Position numbers and translations under genes: made by a program. A stretch of DNA of 64,000 nucleotides from Pyrinomonadaceae bacterium. GTDB taxonomy: Bacteria; Acidobacteriota; Blastocatellia; Pyrinomonadales; Pyrinomonadaceae. A model generated the notes under the pieces. It searched no databases, was not told the origin of the DNA, and saw only the letters and a program-made list of their open reading frames with translations. This document shows, one piece after another, positions 16,794 through 25,647 of this stretch. Within the stretch, counting starts at the first letter, position 1, and every line of letters begins with the position of its first letter. The stretch is taken from assembly GCA_021228405.1 (NCBI GenBank), contig JAJQRF010000014.1, positions 1 to 64,000 of the forward strand. Reading direction: 5' to 3'.

Positions 16794-17987
16794 CTAGACA
16801 ACAACTTCCAATTCTCTTTCGCTCGCGGGCGCAAAGGTCGCTTCGAGCGGCTCGAATTTGAGCGATTCCTTCAATGATTCGATGGCAACTTCCAACTGTT
16901 CGTCGTCGGGTTCCTGAGTCGTGATGTTTTGCAGCCAGATGCCCGGAAGCGTCATTAATTTAAAGATCGCGCCCGATTCTTTTTTCGCGGCGTAGCGGAT
17001 AACTTCATACGAAAGTCCCGCCACGAGCGGCATCAGCGCGATGCGCACGAGCAGATTCAGCCACATCGCTTCAAAGTTGATGACCGAAAACAGCACGATC
17101 GAAACGAGCATCACGACCATCAAAAACGACGTGCCGCAACGCGGATGCTGACGCGACATCGGACGCGCATTCGGAACGGTCAGATCAAGACCTTTTTCCC
17201 ACATAAAGACGGTTTTATGTTCTGCACCGTGATATTCAAAAACGCGGCGAATGTCCTTCAAAAACGACATCGTAAAGATCATCACGATAAAGAACAACAT
17301 CCGGATCAAACCGTCGATCAGATTGAATCCGACCCAGCCGCCGAAAGAATCGAGCTTGATTTTCCAAACGTAAGCTTTGATGAATTCGAGCCAGCCCGCG
17401 TCAGCCGCGAGCGTCGGCGCGTTTGCCCAACCGAGCGCGATAAACAAAACATTCGTCAAAACGAGCGGCGCAACGACGAAAAGCAAAATGTTGAAGCCGA
17501 GCGCGAAGATGATCGAACCGACCGCGCCCGCCGTCTGCGCTTTGTCACTTTTTTCCTTTTTCTCCGGCATAATCACTTTGACCGGGGCTTTCAGAAATTT
17601 TTCATCAACCGCGCCGTTAACCAAAACGGCTTCGGTTTCAAGCTCCTTCGCTCTTGCTTTTTCGCGTTCTTCGGCTTCGATGTCTTCGTGCGCGACCGCC
17701 GCCGAAAAATTGAGGGCTTTCACGCCCAGAGTCATTGATTGGATGAGCGTTGCGCCGCCGCGAATGACGGGCAAATTCATCCATTTATACGTGTCGCTCC
17801 ATTTCGGGAGTTTTTCCGCCGTTTTCACGATCGTGCCGTCCTTTTTACGGCAAGCGATGGCATACGCCGACGGAGTGCGCATCATCACGCCTTCCATCAC
17901 CGCCTGACCGCCGACGATCAGATCGCGTTCCATCGCTAAAAGAACCTGTAAAAAAGAAATTTTGCGCTTATTTTGTTTTGACTTCAT
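16794..17987 (-). CDS. DUF1385 family membrane protein
   Basis: 397 residues. The family signature VGGQAVMEGVMMRTPSAYAIACR opens the domain at about residue 25. HGAEHKTVFMWE and HPRCGTSFLMVVML are also typical, and 4-5 hydrophobic segments follow. The function is unknown; the family is often linked to prfA and rpmE, as here. A second possible start is the Met of MERDLIVGG at 17933, closer to where most family members begin. Confidence 0.88.
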   Translation of the reverse strand: MKSKQNKRKISFLQVLLAMERDLIVGGQAVMEGVMMRTPSAYAIACRKKDGTIVKTAEKLPKWSDTYKWMNLPVIRGGATLIQSMTLGVKALNFSAAVAHEDIEAEEREKARAKELETEAVLVNGAVDEKFLKAPVKVIMPEKKEKSDKAQTAGAVGSIIFALGFNILLFVVAPLVLTNVLFIALGWANAPTLAADAGWLEFIKAYVWKIKLDSFGGWVGFNLIDGLIRMLFFIVMIFTMSFLKDIRRVFEYHGAEHKTVFMWEKGLDLTVPNARPMSRQHPRCGTSFLMVVMLVSIVLFSVINFEAMWLNLLVRIALMPLVAGLSYEVIRYAAKKESGAIFKLMTLPGIWLQNITTQEPDDEQLEVAIESLKESLKFEPLEATFAPASERELEVVV

Positions 17988-17992
17988 AGTTT

Positions 17993-18535
17993 TTAATTGA
18001 CGATCGGATGCTGTTTTTCGTTGCTCTCCGTATCTTTATCGCCGCCTTTCTTTATAAAACTAAAATGCCCGTCACTTTCCAAACTCCCGGTTTCGACATC
18101 TTCGATCCGTTCGATCCCGTTTTGGCGAAGCTGGCTCATAATTTCGTCGTAGGTAATCATCTCGCTTTTCATATTTTCGCGTAAAAGACGACCGTTTTCG
18201 ATTACTTTCAAAGTTTGCGGTTCTAAGATTCGGGCAAAAAATTTCGACTTAAAACCGAGCCAATCAAATAAAAAATCCCAAAGAACAATGGTCACGATCA
18301 ACAAAACGGCTTCCGTCACGGATTTTGAATCGCCCGCCATTCCGTTCTGCGCGGCATCGGCGATGATGACGATCACGAGCAGATCGGCAATTCCGACCGA
18401 ACCTGCCTGACGGCGAAAAATGCGTAAGATCGCATACATCACCAGAAACATAATCGAACCGCGTATGAAAATCTCGAAAAGAGATTCGTGCGGAACGAAA
18501 ACCGATTGCCAATCAACTTCAAAGAATTTTTCCAT
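17993..18535 (-). CDS. DUF421 (YetF-like) membrane protein
   Basis: About 180 residues. An N-terminal helix pair and a hydrophobic core (RGSIMFLVMYAILRIF, ADLLVIVIIADAAQNG) are followed by a soluble domain with NGRLLRENMKSEMITYDEIMSQLRQ. This is the DUF421 layout; the role is unknown. The start is set at the ATG preceded by AAGGCGG rather than at the TTG at 18553. Five nucleotides upstream of the DUF1385 gene, so co-transcribed. Confidence 0.85.
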   Translation of the reverse strand: MEKFFEVDWQSVFVPHESLFEIFIRGSIMFLVMYAILRIFRRQAGSVGIADLLVIVIIADAAQNGMAGDSKSVTEAVLLIVTIVLWDFLFDWLGFKSKFFARILEPQTLKVIENGRLLRENMKSEMITYDEIMSQLRQNGIERIEDVETGSLESDGHFSFIKKGGDKDTESNEKQHPIVN

Positions 18536-18702
18536 CTCAACCGCCTTGCTCAAAAAAAACTAAAAAAAATAACGCCGCGCTTTTTTCCTTAAAACGTTTC
18601 TCTCAAATGATTTTACACCAAGAGCGAACGGCGCGGAATCTGCGTCGGCGTTAGATTTTTTTCAGCTAGTATTGGTTGATAAAAAAGTTCAACTCGTTTC
18701 TG

Positions 18703-18906
18703 TTATTTACGGGCGTAACGCTTGTTAAAGCGGTCAACACGTCCGGCGGTGTCGATCAATTTTTGCTTTCCGGTAAAAAACGGATGACAGTCCGAACAAA
18801 TTTCTATATGCAGGTCATCTTTCATCGTCGAACGGGTTTTAAAGTTGTTTCCGCAGGCGCAGATGACGTTGATTTCGTTGTAATTAGGATGAATTTCAGG
18901 TTTCAT
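18703..18906 (-). CDS. rpmE: 50S ribosomal protein L31
   Basis: 67 residues. N-terminal MKPEIHPNY is diagnostic. It is the zinc-binding (C+) form with four cysteines, CACG and CSDCH, then PFFTGKQK and [14 protein letters not shown] clear GGAG precedes the start. Zinc-containing L31 can act as a reserve of the metal in other bacteria. Confidence 0.97.
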   Translation of the reverse strand: MKPEIHPNYNEINVICACGNNFKTRSTMKDDLHIEICSDCHPFFTGKQKLIDTAGRVDRFNKRYARK

Positions 18907-18935
18907 TTTCTCAATGGTCTCCTTTTTTAATGTAT

Positions 18936-19000
18936 GACAAACTTCAGTTTGTCCGTTATTTTATCTATTTTCAGTTTTAGAACAAACTAAAGTTCGTTCC
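18936..19000. repeat. Two short AACTTCAGTTTGT-type palindromes in the rpmE leader
   Basis: GACAAACTTCAGTTTGTC (18936-18953) and GAACAAACTAAAGTTCGTTC (18980-18999) are similar, and each is palindromic. A third copy, AGACAAATTTCAGTTTGTCT, is at 41231-41250. Here they would form hairpins in the rpmE 5' leader. The rest of the 310-bp gap to 19216 is AT-rich and contains only the promoter at 19108. Confidence 0.6.
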
Positions 19001-19107
19001 ACTTTCACGTCCGAAAACGCAAACTGTAATAATAAGCGTGTGTAAGATGAAACGTCAAGCGAAAAGGTTGTTATGTAAATATTTGACAAAACTTCTTTTC
19101 TGATAGC

Positions 19108-19136
19108 TTGCTTGATATTATTTATTGAAATATAAT
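19108..19136 (+). promoter_or_regulatory. Sigma70-type promoter of the AT-rich gene pair
   Basis: TTGCTT (19108-19113), a 17-bp spacer and a perfect TATAAT (19131-19136) lie 80 bp upstream of the first gene. A TTGACA at 19083 has no -10 box at proper distance. Confidence 0.6.
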
Positions 19137-19216
19137 GCGCCTTACAAGTGCGCCTTCACAATTTATGTAGTTTCAAGACGGCGTAATAGAAGTATTGCTC
19201 CTGAGAGATTTGTGAA

Positions 19217-19561
19217 ATGGATAAAGTTCTTGAAGCTCTAGATAAATTGTTACGAACTTGTATCGAGTTTTTTGGTGTTAATTTAACGATTTTTTTTATC
19301 TTTGCTATTCCGATTTTATTATTTCTTTATAGAATTTATACAGATTGGGTAAAAAGAAATGAAGTAGATGCCGCAATAAAAGCAAAGGATGAAACAATTC
19401 AAGTTTTGGCTGAACATAACCGAGAATTACGCGTATTACATTTGACGCAATTAGGATGGGATAGTGCTTCAATAGAAGCAGTTGTCATGAAAAATACCCC
19501 GAAAGATGCTATAGAAGCAAGAGAGATGCTTCAAAAAAGTAAACCCAAAAAAGGAAAGTAA
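19217..19561 (+). CDS. Unknown single-pass membrane protein (AT-rich pair, gene 1)
   Basis: 114 residues, no family recognised. A hydrophobic helix at about 22-42 (LTIFFIFAIPILLFLYRIY) is followed by a charged, probably coiled segment (about 50-75) and a Lys-rich end. The C-terminal part, LGWDSASIEAVVMKNTPKDAIEA, has a UBA-like look but is too short to assign. Base composition is clearly richer in A+T than the flanking genes, and codons such as AGA and TTA are common, suggesting acquisition. Followed after 26 nt by the second gene. Confidence 0.8.
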   Translation: MDKVLEALDKLLRTCIEFFGVNLTIFFIFAIPILLFLYRIYTDWVKRNEVDAAIKAKDETIQVLAEHNRELRVLHLTQLGWDSASIEAVVMKNTPKDAIEAREMLQKSKPKKGK

Positions 19562-19587
19562 GCATCATAGTGTTTCTGGAGGTCGTT

Positions 19588-20187
19588 ATGACTGTAACAG
19601 TTTTTATATTTTTAATCGCACTAGTCTTCATTATTTATCAAATACTAGCAATCGTTTTAAACGTACGTGAGATTCGTAGATTGCGAGATATAAGGTATCA
19701 AACAAAAACACAACATTCCTTCGGTGTTGCTAGACAAAACCTATTATTATTAGTTGCTAACAAAAAAATCTCAGATGACTCTATTACTTTTTTGTTTTTC
19801 TATTTGCTTAATACGAATATTATGCGTTACCCAGATAGATACAAAGAGTTAAGTAGAATGTTACGTGAAGCATTACTTACAGATAAGCCTAATTCAACTG
19901 GTTCCGGGATTTCTGATTTGTTAAAAAAAGAAAGTGAAGATTGGGATGAGGAAGTAAAAAATATTATTACTCAAAATATAGATTCAATGACTTTCTTAAT
20001 GGTTTCACATTCTCCCGTTTTAAGAATGGTTTGGGTTTTAGCGAAGTTATCCCATAAAGTTTGGTTGAAAGACAAGTATCATGGAGTTATGTCGAAAGTC
20101 GCTAAGTTAATATCAAGAAATGATAAGTCATTAGTCACTTTTGCAGAGGCTAGAGATGAATTGTCCTCTTTAACAGGCGTTGTATAA
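19588..20187 (+). CDS. Unknown N-terminally anchored protein (AT-rich pair, gene 2)
   Basis: 199 residues, no family recognised. A membrane helix occupies about 3-25 (TVFIFLIALVFIIYQILAIVL); the rest is a helical cytoplasmic domain rich in Lys, Arg and Glu. The start at 19588 is fixed by a perfect GGAGGT at 19578-19583, unusual in this window; an in-frame GTG at 19570 precedes it. Composition is AT-rich like gene 1. The two form an operon closed by the terminator at 20212-20246. Confidence 0.82.
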   Translation: MTVTVFIFLIALVFIIYQILAIVLNVREIRRLRDIRYQTKTQHSFGVARQNLLLLVANKKISDDSITFLFFYLLNTNIMRYPDRYKELSRMLREALLTDKPNSTGSGISDLLKKESEDWDEEVKNIITQNIDSMTFLMVSHSPVLRMVWVLAKLSHKVWLKDKYHGVMSKVAKLISRNDKSLVTFAEARDELSSLTGVV

Positions 20188-20211
20188 TGAAGGTAAAATA
20201 TCAAAGTAAAT

Positions 20212-20246
20212 AAAAGTGTTCTCTAAATTAGAGAACACTTTTTTTA
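20212..20246. terminator. Bidirectional terminator
   Basis: AAAAGTGTTCTCTAA (20212-20226) and TTAGAGAACACTTTT (20228-20242) are perfectly complementary around one base, with T runs on both strands. It closes the AT-rich pair and also contains the stop codon of the convergent methyltransferase gene. Confidence 0.9.
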
Positions 20247-21427
20247 ATTAATTGATCTCCATCTAGTAAACTTTCCAATCTTTGCTCTTTGATTCCGTAG
20301 AAATCTTTGATTGAATTTATTTGTTCCGCAATCTTTTCCGTGTCGTCTTTTTTGGCTTGTTTAGTGCCGACGATCATATTGTTTTTCGGCGTGTGTTCGG
20401 TTGAGATGAACTCGAAAAGTTTGGTCGAATAGCCGCTTTTTTCGAGTAAAAGCGCGCGCAGTCCGTCGGTGATCGATTCGGCTTCGCGTTCTAGCATAAT
20501 GCCGTGTTTGAAGACGTTGCGAAACATTTCGGGCGGTTTGATTTGCGGGCGGATTTCCTGATGACAGCACGGCGCGACGACGATCAGATCGGCTTCGGCT
20601 TTGATTCCTTTGAAGATCGCGTCGTCGGTCGCCGTGTTGCAGGCGTGGAGTGCGATGAGGATGTCAACGTCTTGCAATTCGTAATCGCCGATCCAACCGT
20701 TAACGAATTTCAAATCTTCAAATTCGGACGCTTTCGCAATGTCGTTGCAAAGTCCGACGAGTTCCTGTTTCGTGTCAATTCCCGTGATTTTTACGTCCAG
20801 ACCGCGAATATTCTTGAAAAAATCGTAAGCCGCAAACGTCAGATAACCTTTGCCCGAACCCATATCGACGATGTTGAGCGATTTTTTGTCTTTCAGATTC
20901 GATTTATCGAAAAGCGACGAAAGCGTTTCGACGAATTTATTGATCTGCCGCCATTTGTCCTGCTGTTTATCGCGGATTTCGCCGCGGTCGGTCGTGATGC
21001 CGAGAGCTTTTAGATAAAAGGCGTTCGGGTTGACCTGCACTTGTTTTTCGCGGTTGTGTTCGAGCGTCGGTTTGGTTTTAAACGTCGGTTTCGCAACATT
21101 TAAACGTGACTTGTCTTTTTTGCCGATGTCGAGTTGAAAATCATTTTCGGTCGTGAAAAGATGCCCGCTGAAAAAATCTTTTCCGAGCAGTTCGCGGATG
21201 ATTTTCGTGCCTTCGGTGAAGTCGTGATTTTTCGCCGTGTCGCGCATATCGTAGCGGTATAGAAAAAAAAGCCGCGTGCCTTTTTTCGTTTCGACCAGCC
21301 GCAAAAGCAATTTTTGCAGATGCGTGTCTGCGCCTTTATAATTACCTAAAGTCATTTTCACGAAAGTTTCTTCGTGCAGACTGCGGGCGAATTCGCTGAT
21401 AAATTTTTCGACGTTTTCGATTGACAT
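20228..21427 (-). CDS. Class I SAM-dependent methyltransferase (Methyltransf_32 / METTL25-like)
   Basis: 399 residues. An N-terminal domain of ~190 residues of unknown role is followed by a Rossmann methyltransferase core: NIVDMGSGKGYLTFAAYDF (motif I), TGIDTKQELV (motif II), LIALHACNTATDDAIF and VVAPCCHQEIRPQI. The HACNTATD and APCCH motifs mark the family with METTL25/RRNAD1-type proteins, for which an RNA or protein substrate is suspected. Its stop lies inside the terminator shared with the AT-rich pair. Confidence 0.8.
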   Translation of the reverse strand: MSIENVEKFISEFARSLHEETFVKMTLGNYKGADTHLQKLLLRLVETKKGTRLFFLYRYDMRDTAKNHDFTEGTKIIRELLGKDFFSGHLFTTENDFQLDIGKKDKSRLNVAKPTFKTKPTLEHNREKQVQVNPNAFYLKALGITTDRGEIRDKQQDKWRQINKFVETLSSLFDKSNLKDKKSLNIVDMGSGKGYLTFAAYDFFKNIRGLDVKITGIDTKQELVGLCNDIAKASEFEDLKFVNGWIGDYELQDVDILIALHACNTATDDAIFKGIKAEADLIVVAPCCHQEIRPQIKPPEMFRNVFKHGIMLEREAESITDGLRALLLEKSGYSTKLFEFISTEHTPKNNMIVGTKQAKKDDTEKIAEQINSIKDFYGIKEQRLESLLDGDQLIKKSVL

Positions 21428-21440
21428 TTTTTCAAACCAT

Positions 21441-21535
21441 TTTCCCGCGAAAAGCGCGAAAAATACGAAATGAAGGCGGGCGAAAATCGTTTTGTTGATA
21501 ATTTTTCGCGTTCTTTTGCGTGTTTCGCGGGTAAA
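21441..21535. repeat. Palindrome of the CGCGAAA/CACGAA class
   Basis: TTTCCCGCGAAAAGCGCGAA and following AATACGAAA pair with ATTTTTCGCGTTC, TTTTGCG and TGTTTCGCGGGTAAA. Units recur at about 10 bp. It lies in the divergent gap between the methyltransferase and DinB genes, so it would fall in 5' leaders rather than at a 3' end. Confidence 0.75.
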
Positions 21536-21550
21536 TAAATCTTAGCAAAT

Positions 21551-22009
21551 ATGATTAATAAAGACGATTATCTCAAAGACGTTTTGATAATTTTGCGCGA
21601 AACTTTTGAAGGTTCGCCCGCAGGTCAGCCGAGCGCGTATCTCGATCGCGGAATCGGCGTTTTTTCGACGCTCGAATCGCTTTCCGCCGAGCAGGTTTCC
21701 AAAGCATCCGGCGGCACAACGATCGCCGCGCAGACCGAACACACGAAATTCTATCTCGACCGGTTCTGCGAATTTATGACGGGCAGAACCGAAAAAGTGA
21801 ATTGGGAACAAAGTTGGCTGATCGAAACCGTTTCGGACGAAGAATGGAACGCTTTGCGCGAAGGCGTGAAAAAATCCTACGAAAATTTATTGAAGATCAT
21901 TGCCGGGATCGAAACCTGGAATCTGGATAATGTCGGCGACCCGATCGCGATCATCGCGCACACGGCATATCATCTCGGCGCGATTCGGCAAATCGCAAAA
22001 GGAGTTTGA
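21551..22009 (+). CDS. DinB-like superfamily protein
   Basis: 152-residue four-helix protein of the DinB/YfiT type, usually with a three-His metal site. HTKFYLDRFCEFM gives the first His, and HTAYHLGAIRQIAK at the C-terminus gives the other two. Members include thiol-dependent transferases and many of unknown role. The flanking CACGAA palindromes begin directly after the stop. Confidence 0.8.
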   Translation: MINKDDYLKDVLIILRETFEGSPAGQPSAYLDRGIGVFSTLESLSAEQVSKASGGTTIAAQTEHTKFYLDRFCEFMTGRTEKVNWEQSWLIETVSDEEWNALREGVKKSYENLLKIIAGIETWNLDNVGDPIAIIAHTAYHLGAIRQIAKGV

Positions 22010-22080
22010 CCACGAAGGAACACGAAAATGCACGAAGAAGAAAATCCGTTAACTTTTTTGTGTTTTTTCGTGAATGAAAG
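22010..22080. repeat. Imperfect palindrome of the CACGAA class
   Basis: The left arm CCACGAAGGA, ACACGAAAAT, GCACGAAGAA is a tandem of three 10-mers. The right arm is the diverged TTTTTGTGTTTTTTCGTGAA. It creates a spurious upstream ATG at 22074 for the VOC gene. Confidence 0.7.
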
Positions 22081-22091
22081 ATAATAAAAAT

Positions 22092-22508
22092 ATGAAAAAT
22101 AACTTGTTTCATCTGGCGTTTCCAGTGAAGGATTTGGAAGAATCGCGGCATTTTTACGGCGAGGTTTTGGGTTGTGAAGAAGGCAGAAGTTCGGAATGCT
22201 GGATCGATTTCAATCTTTTCGGGCATCAGATCGTCGCACATCTGGCGGAAAATGCGGGCAATCTGCATCATAACAAAGTCGATGCCGACCACGTTCCCGT
22301 GCCGCATTTCGGCATCGTTTTGCCGCCGGACGAATTTCACGCTTTTGCGGAAAGATTGAAGTCGAAGGGCGTTGAATTCGTGATCGAACCGAAAACGCGC
22401 TTTGCGGGCGAAGTCGGCGAACAATCGACGATGTTTTTCCTCGATCCGAGCGGTAACGCGCTCGAATTCAAAGCTTTTGCCGATTTTTCGCAGGTCTTTG
22501 CGAAATAA
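22092..22508 (+). CDS. VOC-family (glyoxalase/dioxygenase-like) protein
   Basis: About 138 residues with two beta-alpha-beta-beta-beta modules. The N-terminal [24 protein letters not shown] and the C-terminal [14 protein letters not shown] with metal-ligand Glu are typical. HLAF and [12 protein letters not shown] could give the His ligands. It resembles uncharacterised extradiol-like glyoxalase proteins. The start is set at MKNNLF since the earlier ATG falls inside a repeat arm. Confidence 0.82.
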   Translation: MKNNLFHLAFPVKDLEESRHFYGEVLGCEEGRSSECWIDFNLFGHQIVAHLAENAGNLHHNKVDADHVPVPHFGIVLPPDEFHAFAERLKSKGVEFVIEPKTRFAGEVGEQSTMFFLDPSGNALEFKAFADFSQVFAK

Positions 22509-22512
22509 ATCA

Positions 22513-22604
22513 GCCGCGAAAAAACACGAAAGAATACAAAAAAAGAAATACAGATAAGAAGTTTTTGTTTGATTTTCGTACTTTTCGTGTATTTCGTGGG
22601 CGGA
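22513..22604. repeat. Palindrome of the CACGAA class
   Basis: GCCGCGAAAAAACACGAAAG (22513-22532) pairs with the CTTTTCGTGTATTTCGTGGG-containing right arm ending near 22604. It separates the VOC gene from the FAD oxidoreductase gene. Confidence 0.8.
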
Positions 22605-22611
22605 AAAATAA

Positions 22612-23787
22612 ATGAAAAAAACTGAAATTGTTATCATCGGCGGCGGTGTGGTCGGGGCGAGTGTCGCGTATCATTTGACGATGCGAGGTGCGAAAGACGT
22701 TTTGATATTGGAACGCGGAACCGCGCAGGGAAGCGGCTCGACGGGAAAGGCGACAGGCGGCGTGCGGGCGCAGTTTGAAACGGAAATAAATATCAAAATG
22801 TCGCTTTACTCGCTCGATTTTCTGGTAAATTGCGGTTTCGATTGCGCTTATGAACCGCGCGGCTACTTATTTTTTGCGACCGATGAAAAGCAGTTCGATT
22901 ATGTTCGGCGAAACGTCGAATTTCAGAAAAAAATCGGCGTAAAGGATGTTGAAGTCGTCGATAAAAAAGAGATCGAAAAAATTTGTCCGATCCTGAACAC
23001 GGAAGATATTGTCGGCGGAAGTTTCGGGGCAAACGACGGTTTTGTAAATCCGCTCGCGATTATGCGCGGTTTTACGGAACAAGCCCTGGAAAACGGTGCG
23101 AAAATCCAATTTGAAACGCAGGTTTCCGCAATCGAAACAGAAGGCGGAAAAGTCGTTGCAGTCGCCACGAACAAAGGCAGGATCGAATGCGAAAAAGTTG
23201 TTATCGCGACGGGTGCGTGGGCACGTGAAATTGCAAACACGGCAGGAATCGATCTGCCCGTTTCGCCGCAAAAACGTCAGATCGTTTGGGCAAAATCGGA
23301 AAAAACATTGCCCGAAAATCTGCCGATGGTGATCGACATCGGAAGCGGTTTTCACTTTCGTCCGGCGCGTGATTTTGTCGATCACGCGGCAAATTCGGAC
23401 AATACGGAAGTGCTTTTCGCTTATCCCGACCCTGACGAGCGGGAATCGACCGACACGGATTTCGACGAATCATTTATTGGAAGAGTTTACGAAAAGGCAA
23501 AACATCGTTCGCCGTTCTTGTTCGATACGAAGATCATCAGGGAAAAATGCCGCGCCGGATTGTATGAAAACACGCCCGATCATCACGCGATTCTTGGCGG
23601 TTGTGATGTTGAAGGATTGTATTTCGCCAACGGTTTTTCAGGGCACGGCGTGATGCACTCGCCCGCGACGGGAAAGGCTCTGAGTGAAATAATTCTGGAC
23701 GGCAAAGCGTCATTTTTAGACGTTTCGTGCCTGAGTTTCGACAGATTCGCAAAAGGCGAACTACTGCACGAAACGGCGTTTATTTAA
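22612..23787 (+). CDS. FAD-dependent oxidoreductase, DAO family (sarcosine/glycine oxidase-like)
   Basis: 391 residues. The ADP-binding fold [17 protein letters not shown] is at residues 5-21, and STGKATGGVRAQF is the FAD loop following beta-2. The C-terminal GLYENTPDHHAILGG and FANGFSGHGVMHSPATGK are typical of sarcosine oxidase beta and D-amino-acid-type dehydrogenases. It oxidises a secondary or primary amino acid; the substrate is unknown. No accessory subunits are adjacent. A small hairpin (GGCGGAAAA / TTTTCCGCC, 23807-23837) follows without a T run. Confidence 0.85.
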   Translation: MKKTEIVIIGGGVVGASVAYHLTMRGAKDVLILERGTAQGSGSTGKATGGVRAQFETEINIKMSLYSLDFLVNCGFDCAYEPRGYLFFATDEKQFDYVRRNVEFQKKIGVKDVEVVDKKEIEKICPILNTEDIVGGSFGANDGFVNPLAIMRGFTEQALENGAKIQFETQVSAIETEGGKVVAVATNKGRIECEKVVIATGAWAREIANTAGIDLPVSPQKRQIVWAKSEKTLPENLPMVIDIGSGFHFRPARDFVDHAANSDNTEVLFAYPDPDERESTDTDFDESFIGRVYEKAKHRSPFLFDTKIIREKCRAGLYENTPDHHAILGGCDVEGLYFANGFSGHGVMHSPATGKALSEIILDGKASFLDVSCLSFDRFAKGELLHETAFI

Positions 23788-23844
23788 TTGAACTTTCATA
23801 AAGAAAGGCGGAAAAAATCGCTTGAAAGTTTTCCGCCGATAAAA

Positions 23845-24381
23845 TTATTCGCCGAAGACCGAACCCCACGGACCTCTGAAGGTCAGCTTGCCGTTCTTTC
23901 TTTCCAAAACGCCCCATTGTGAGATGTTGCCCCACGTAATGTCCAATTGTCCCATTATCCACCAAACGTCTATCGGCGCAACGACGTTGTTCATTTCCCA
24001 AACGCCCGCAGCTCTGACTATTTCGGCGGTGAGCGTGGCACAGTTTTGCGTGAGAGCGTTGTAAGACCGGTTGCGGTGGTTATTTTTATCTGCTTTCGGG
24101 TAGGGCGGCGCGTTTTCAAACAAATTATTGGCATAATGAAAAGCATCCATCACTCCGCCATTCTCGATTTTGAAACCGAAATATTTATCTTTGCCCACGA
24201 TAAAGTAGTTTTTGGCGTTATCCCAGGAAACTCTGGAAAATCTGGCACCATCTCCCGACGAAGAATTGCTCCCGTCTGCGCCGCTCTGGTTAAATACGAT
24301 GCTCGGATTGCTATTACCAAAGGCAACGAAAGCGTGCCCCCAACCTTGTTTTTTGATCAAAACATATAACGTCGTATACAT
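23845..24381 (-). CDS. Putative circularly permuted papain-fold (NlpC/P60- or DUF4105-like) protein
   Basis: 178 residues. KKQGWGHAFVAFGN carries a candidate catalytic His near the N-terminus and ALTQNCATLTAEIVRAAGV a candidate Cys, the His-before-Cys order of permuted papain-fold enzymes. Ser- and Gly-rich linkers lie between. No signal peptide. It may hydrolyse a peptide or lipid bond or be a secreted effector without a visible export signal; the function is not established. The start is set at MYTTLYV because GGAAGG precedes it; a second ATG is 27 nt upstream. Confidence 0.6.
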   Translation of the reverse strand: MYTTLYVLIKKQGWGHAFVAFGNSNPSIVFNQSGADGSNSSSGDGARFSRVSWDNAKNYFIVGKDKYFGFKIENGGVMDAFHYANNLFENAPPYPKADKNNHRNRSYNALTQNCATLTAEIVRAAGVWEMNNVVAPIDVWWIMGQLDITWGNISQWGVLERKNGKLTFRGPWGSVFGE

Positions 24382-24625
24382 ATTTCCTTCCCTCGAATTA
24401 ATTATCAAATTTTTATTCAGATATATTTTTATAGACCAGATCGGAGAAAAGATTTTGCCTAATAGTTTATGTTTTTAAGTTAAATTTTTGTTAAATTTAA
24501 TAAAGAGGCAATATCGAAAAACTTAAAAATCCGGTAAGTGCCTAAACCGAAAACCCATTACCGATTTAATCTGTAAACAGCTTTACGGACTTCGTTTTCG
24601 ATGAGATTTTTAATACTATTGACCA

Positions 24626-25576
24626 ATGAAAACAGCTTTAATTCACCATCCTATCTTTCAGAAACACGACACGGGAATCGGGCATCCCGAAACGCCGAAG
24701 CGTTATGAAGCCGTCATGCACGCGCTCAGAGCGGATGCGGAATTTTTCAATTCTTTGCTCGAAATTCAGCCCGAACAGGCTTCGCAGGGGTTGATCCAGG
24801 CGGCGCATACGAAGGAACATTTTCGGCGGGTCGAAGGTGCGTTTGAAAATGGTCTGGAAATGCTCGATGCGGACACGGTCATCTCGATGAAATCTTTCGA
24901 TGCCGCGCTTTACGGGGCGGGCGGCGTGTGCCGTGCGGTCGATGCGGTGATGAGAGGCGAGGCGAAAAACGCATTTGTCGCGGTTCGTCCGCCGGGACAT
25001 CACGCGACCGCCGAAACAGCGATGGGATTTTGTCTTTTCAATAACGTCGCGGTCGGTGCGCGTTACGCGCAAAACATTTACAAAGAGATCGAACGCGTGG
25101 CGATCATCGATTGGGACGTTCATCACGGTAACGGAACGCAGGGAATTTTTTACGACGATCCGAGCGTTTTCTTCTTCTCGATGCACCAATATCCGTGGTA
25201 TCCGGGAACCGGTTCAAAAGGCGAAACGGGTTTCGGGCGCGGCAAGGATTACACGATGAATCTACCCGTCAAAGCGCAGACGAAAGCGAACGAACAACTC
25301 GCCATGTTTGAAAGTGCGATTGCCGACATAAACCGAAATTTCAAGCCTGATCTGATAATGATCTCGGCAGGTTTCGACGCGCATCTGACCGATCCGCTCG
25401 GACAGCTTCGGCTTGAGGATAAGGATTACGCGGCGATGACGAAGGTCGTCAAAAACTGGGCTGAAGAGGTTTGCGGCGGACGCATTGTTTCCGCGCTCGA
25501 AGGCGGTTATAATCTCGAAACACTCGGCGAAACCGTGAAAAATCACGTTGCCGAATTAAATGCGGACGATTTATGA
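24626..25576 (+). CDS. Histone deacetylase-family amidohydrolase
   Basis: Zinc hydrolase that removes acetyl groups from lysine side chains or polyamines. 316 residues, class II-like. The charge-relay His pair is in RPPGHHA, zinc ligands Asp and His in DWDVHHGNG and Asp in SAGFDAHLTDPLG, and the tail GGYNLETLG is typical. Bacterial members include acetylpolyamine amidohydrolases and acetoin-utilisation AcuC; the substrate here is open. A weak hairpin, TTTTGAAAAGT/ACTTTTCAAAA (25579-25610), follows. Confidence 0.9.
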   Translation: MKTALIHHPIFQKHDTGIGHPETPKRYEAVMHALRADAEFFNSLLEIQPEQASQGLIQAAHTKEHFRRVEGAFENGLEMLDADTVISMKSFDAALYGAGGVCRAVDAVMRGEAKNAFVAVRPPGHHATAETAMGFCLFNNVAVGARYAQNIYKEIERVAIIDWDVHHGNGTQGIFYDDPSVFFFSMHQYPWYPGTGSKGETGFGRGKDYTMNLPVKAQTKANEQLAMFESAIADINRNFKPDLIMISAGFDAHLTDPLGQLRLEDKDYAAMTKVVKNWAEEVCGGRIVSALEGGYNLETLGETVKNHVAELNADDL

Positions 25577-25647
25577 AATTTTGAAAAGTTTTGTGATAGA
25601 CTTTTCAAAACGCCCAACGAAGTATTAAAAGTAAAGGAGAAAAAGCG

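Noticed and set aside
19083-19118. TTGACA promoter upstream of the AT-rich pair
   Set aside because: No -10 box lies 16-18 bp downstream; the TTGCTT/TATAAT pair at 19108-19136 fits better.
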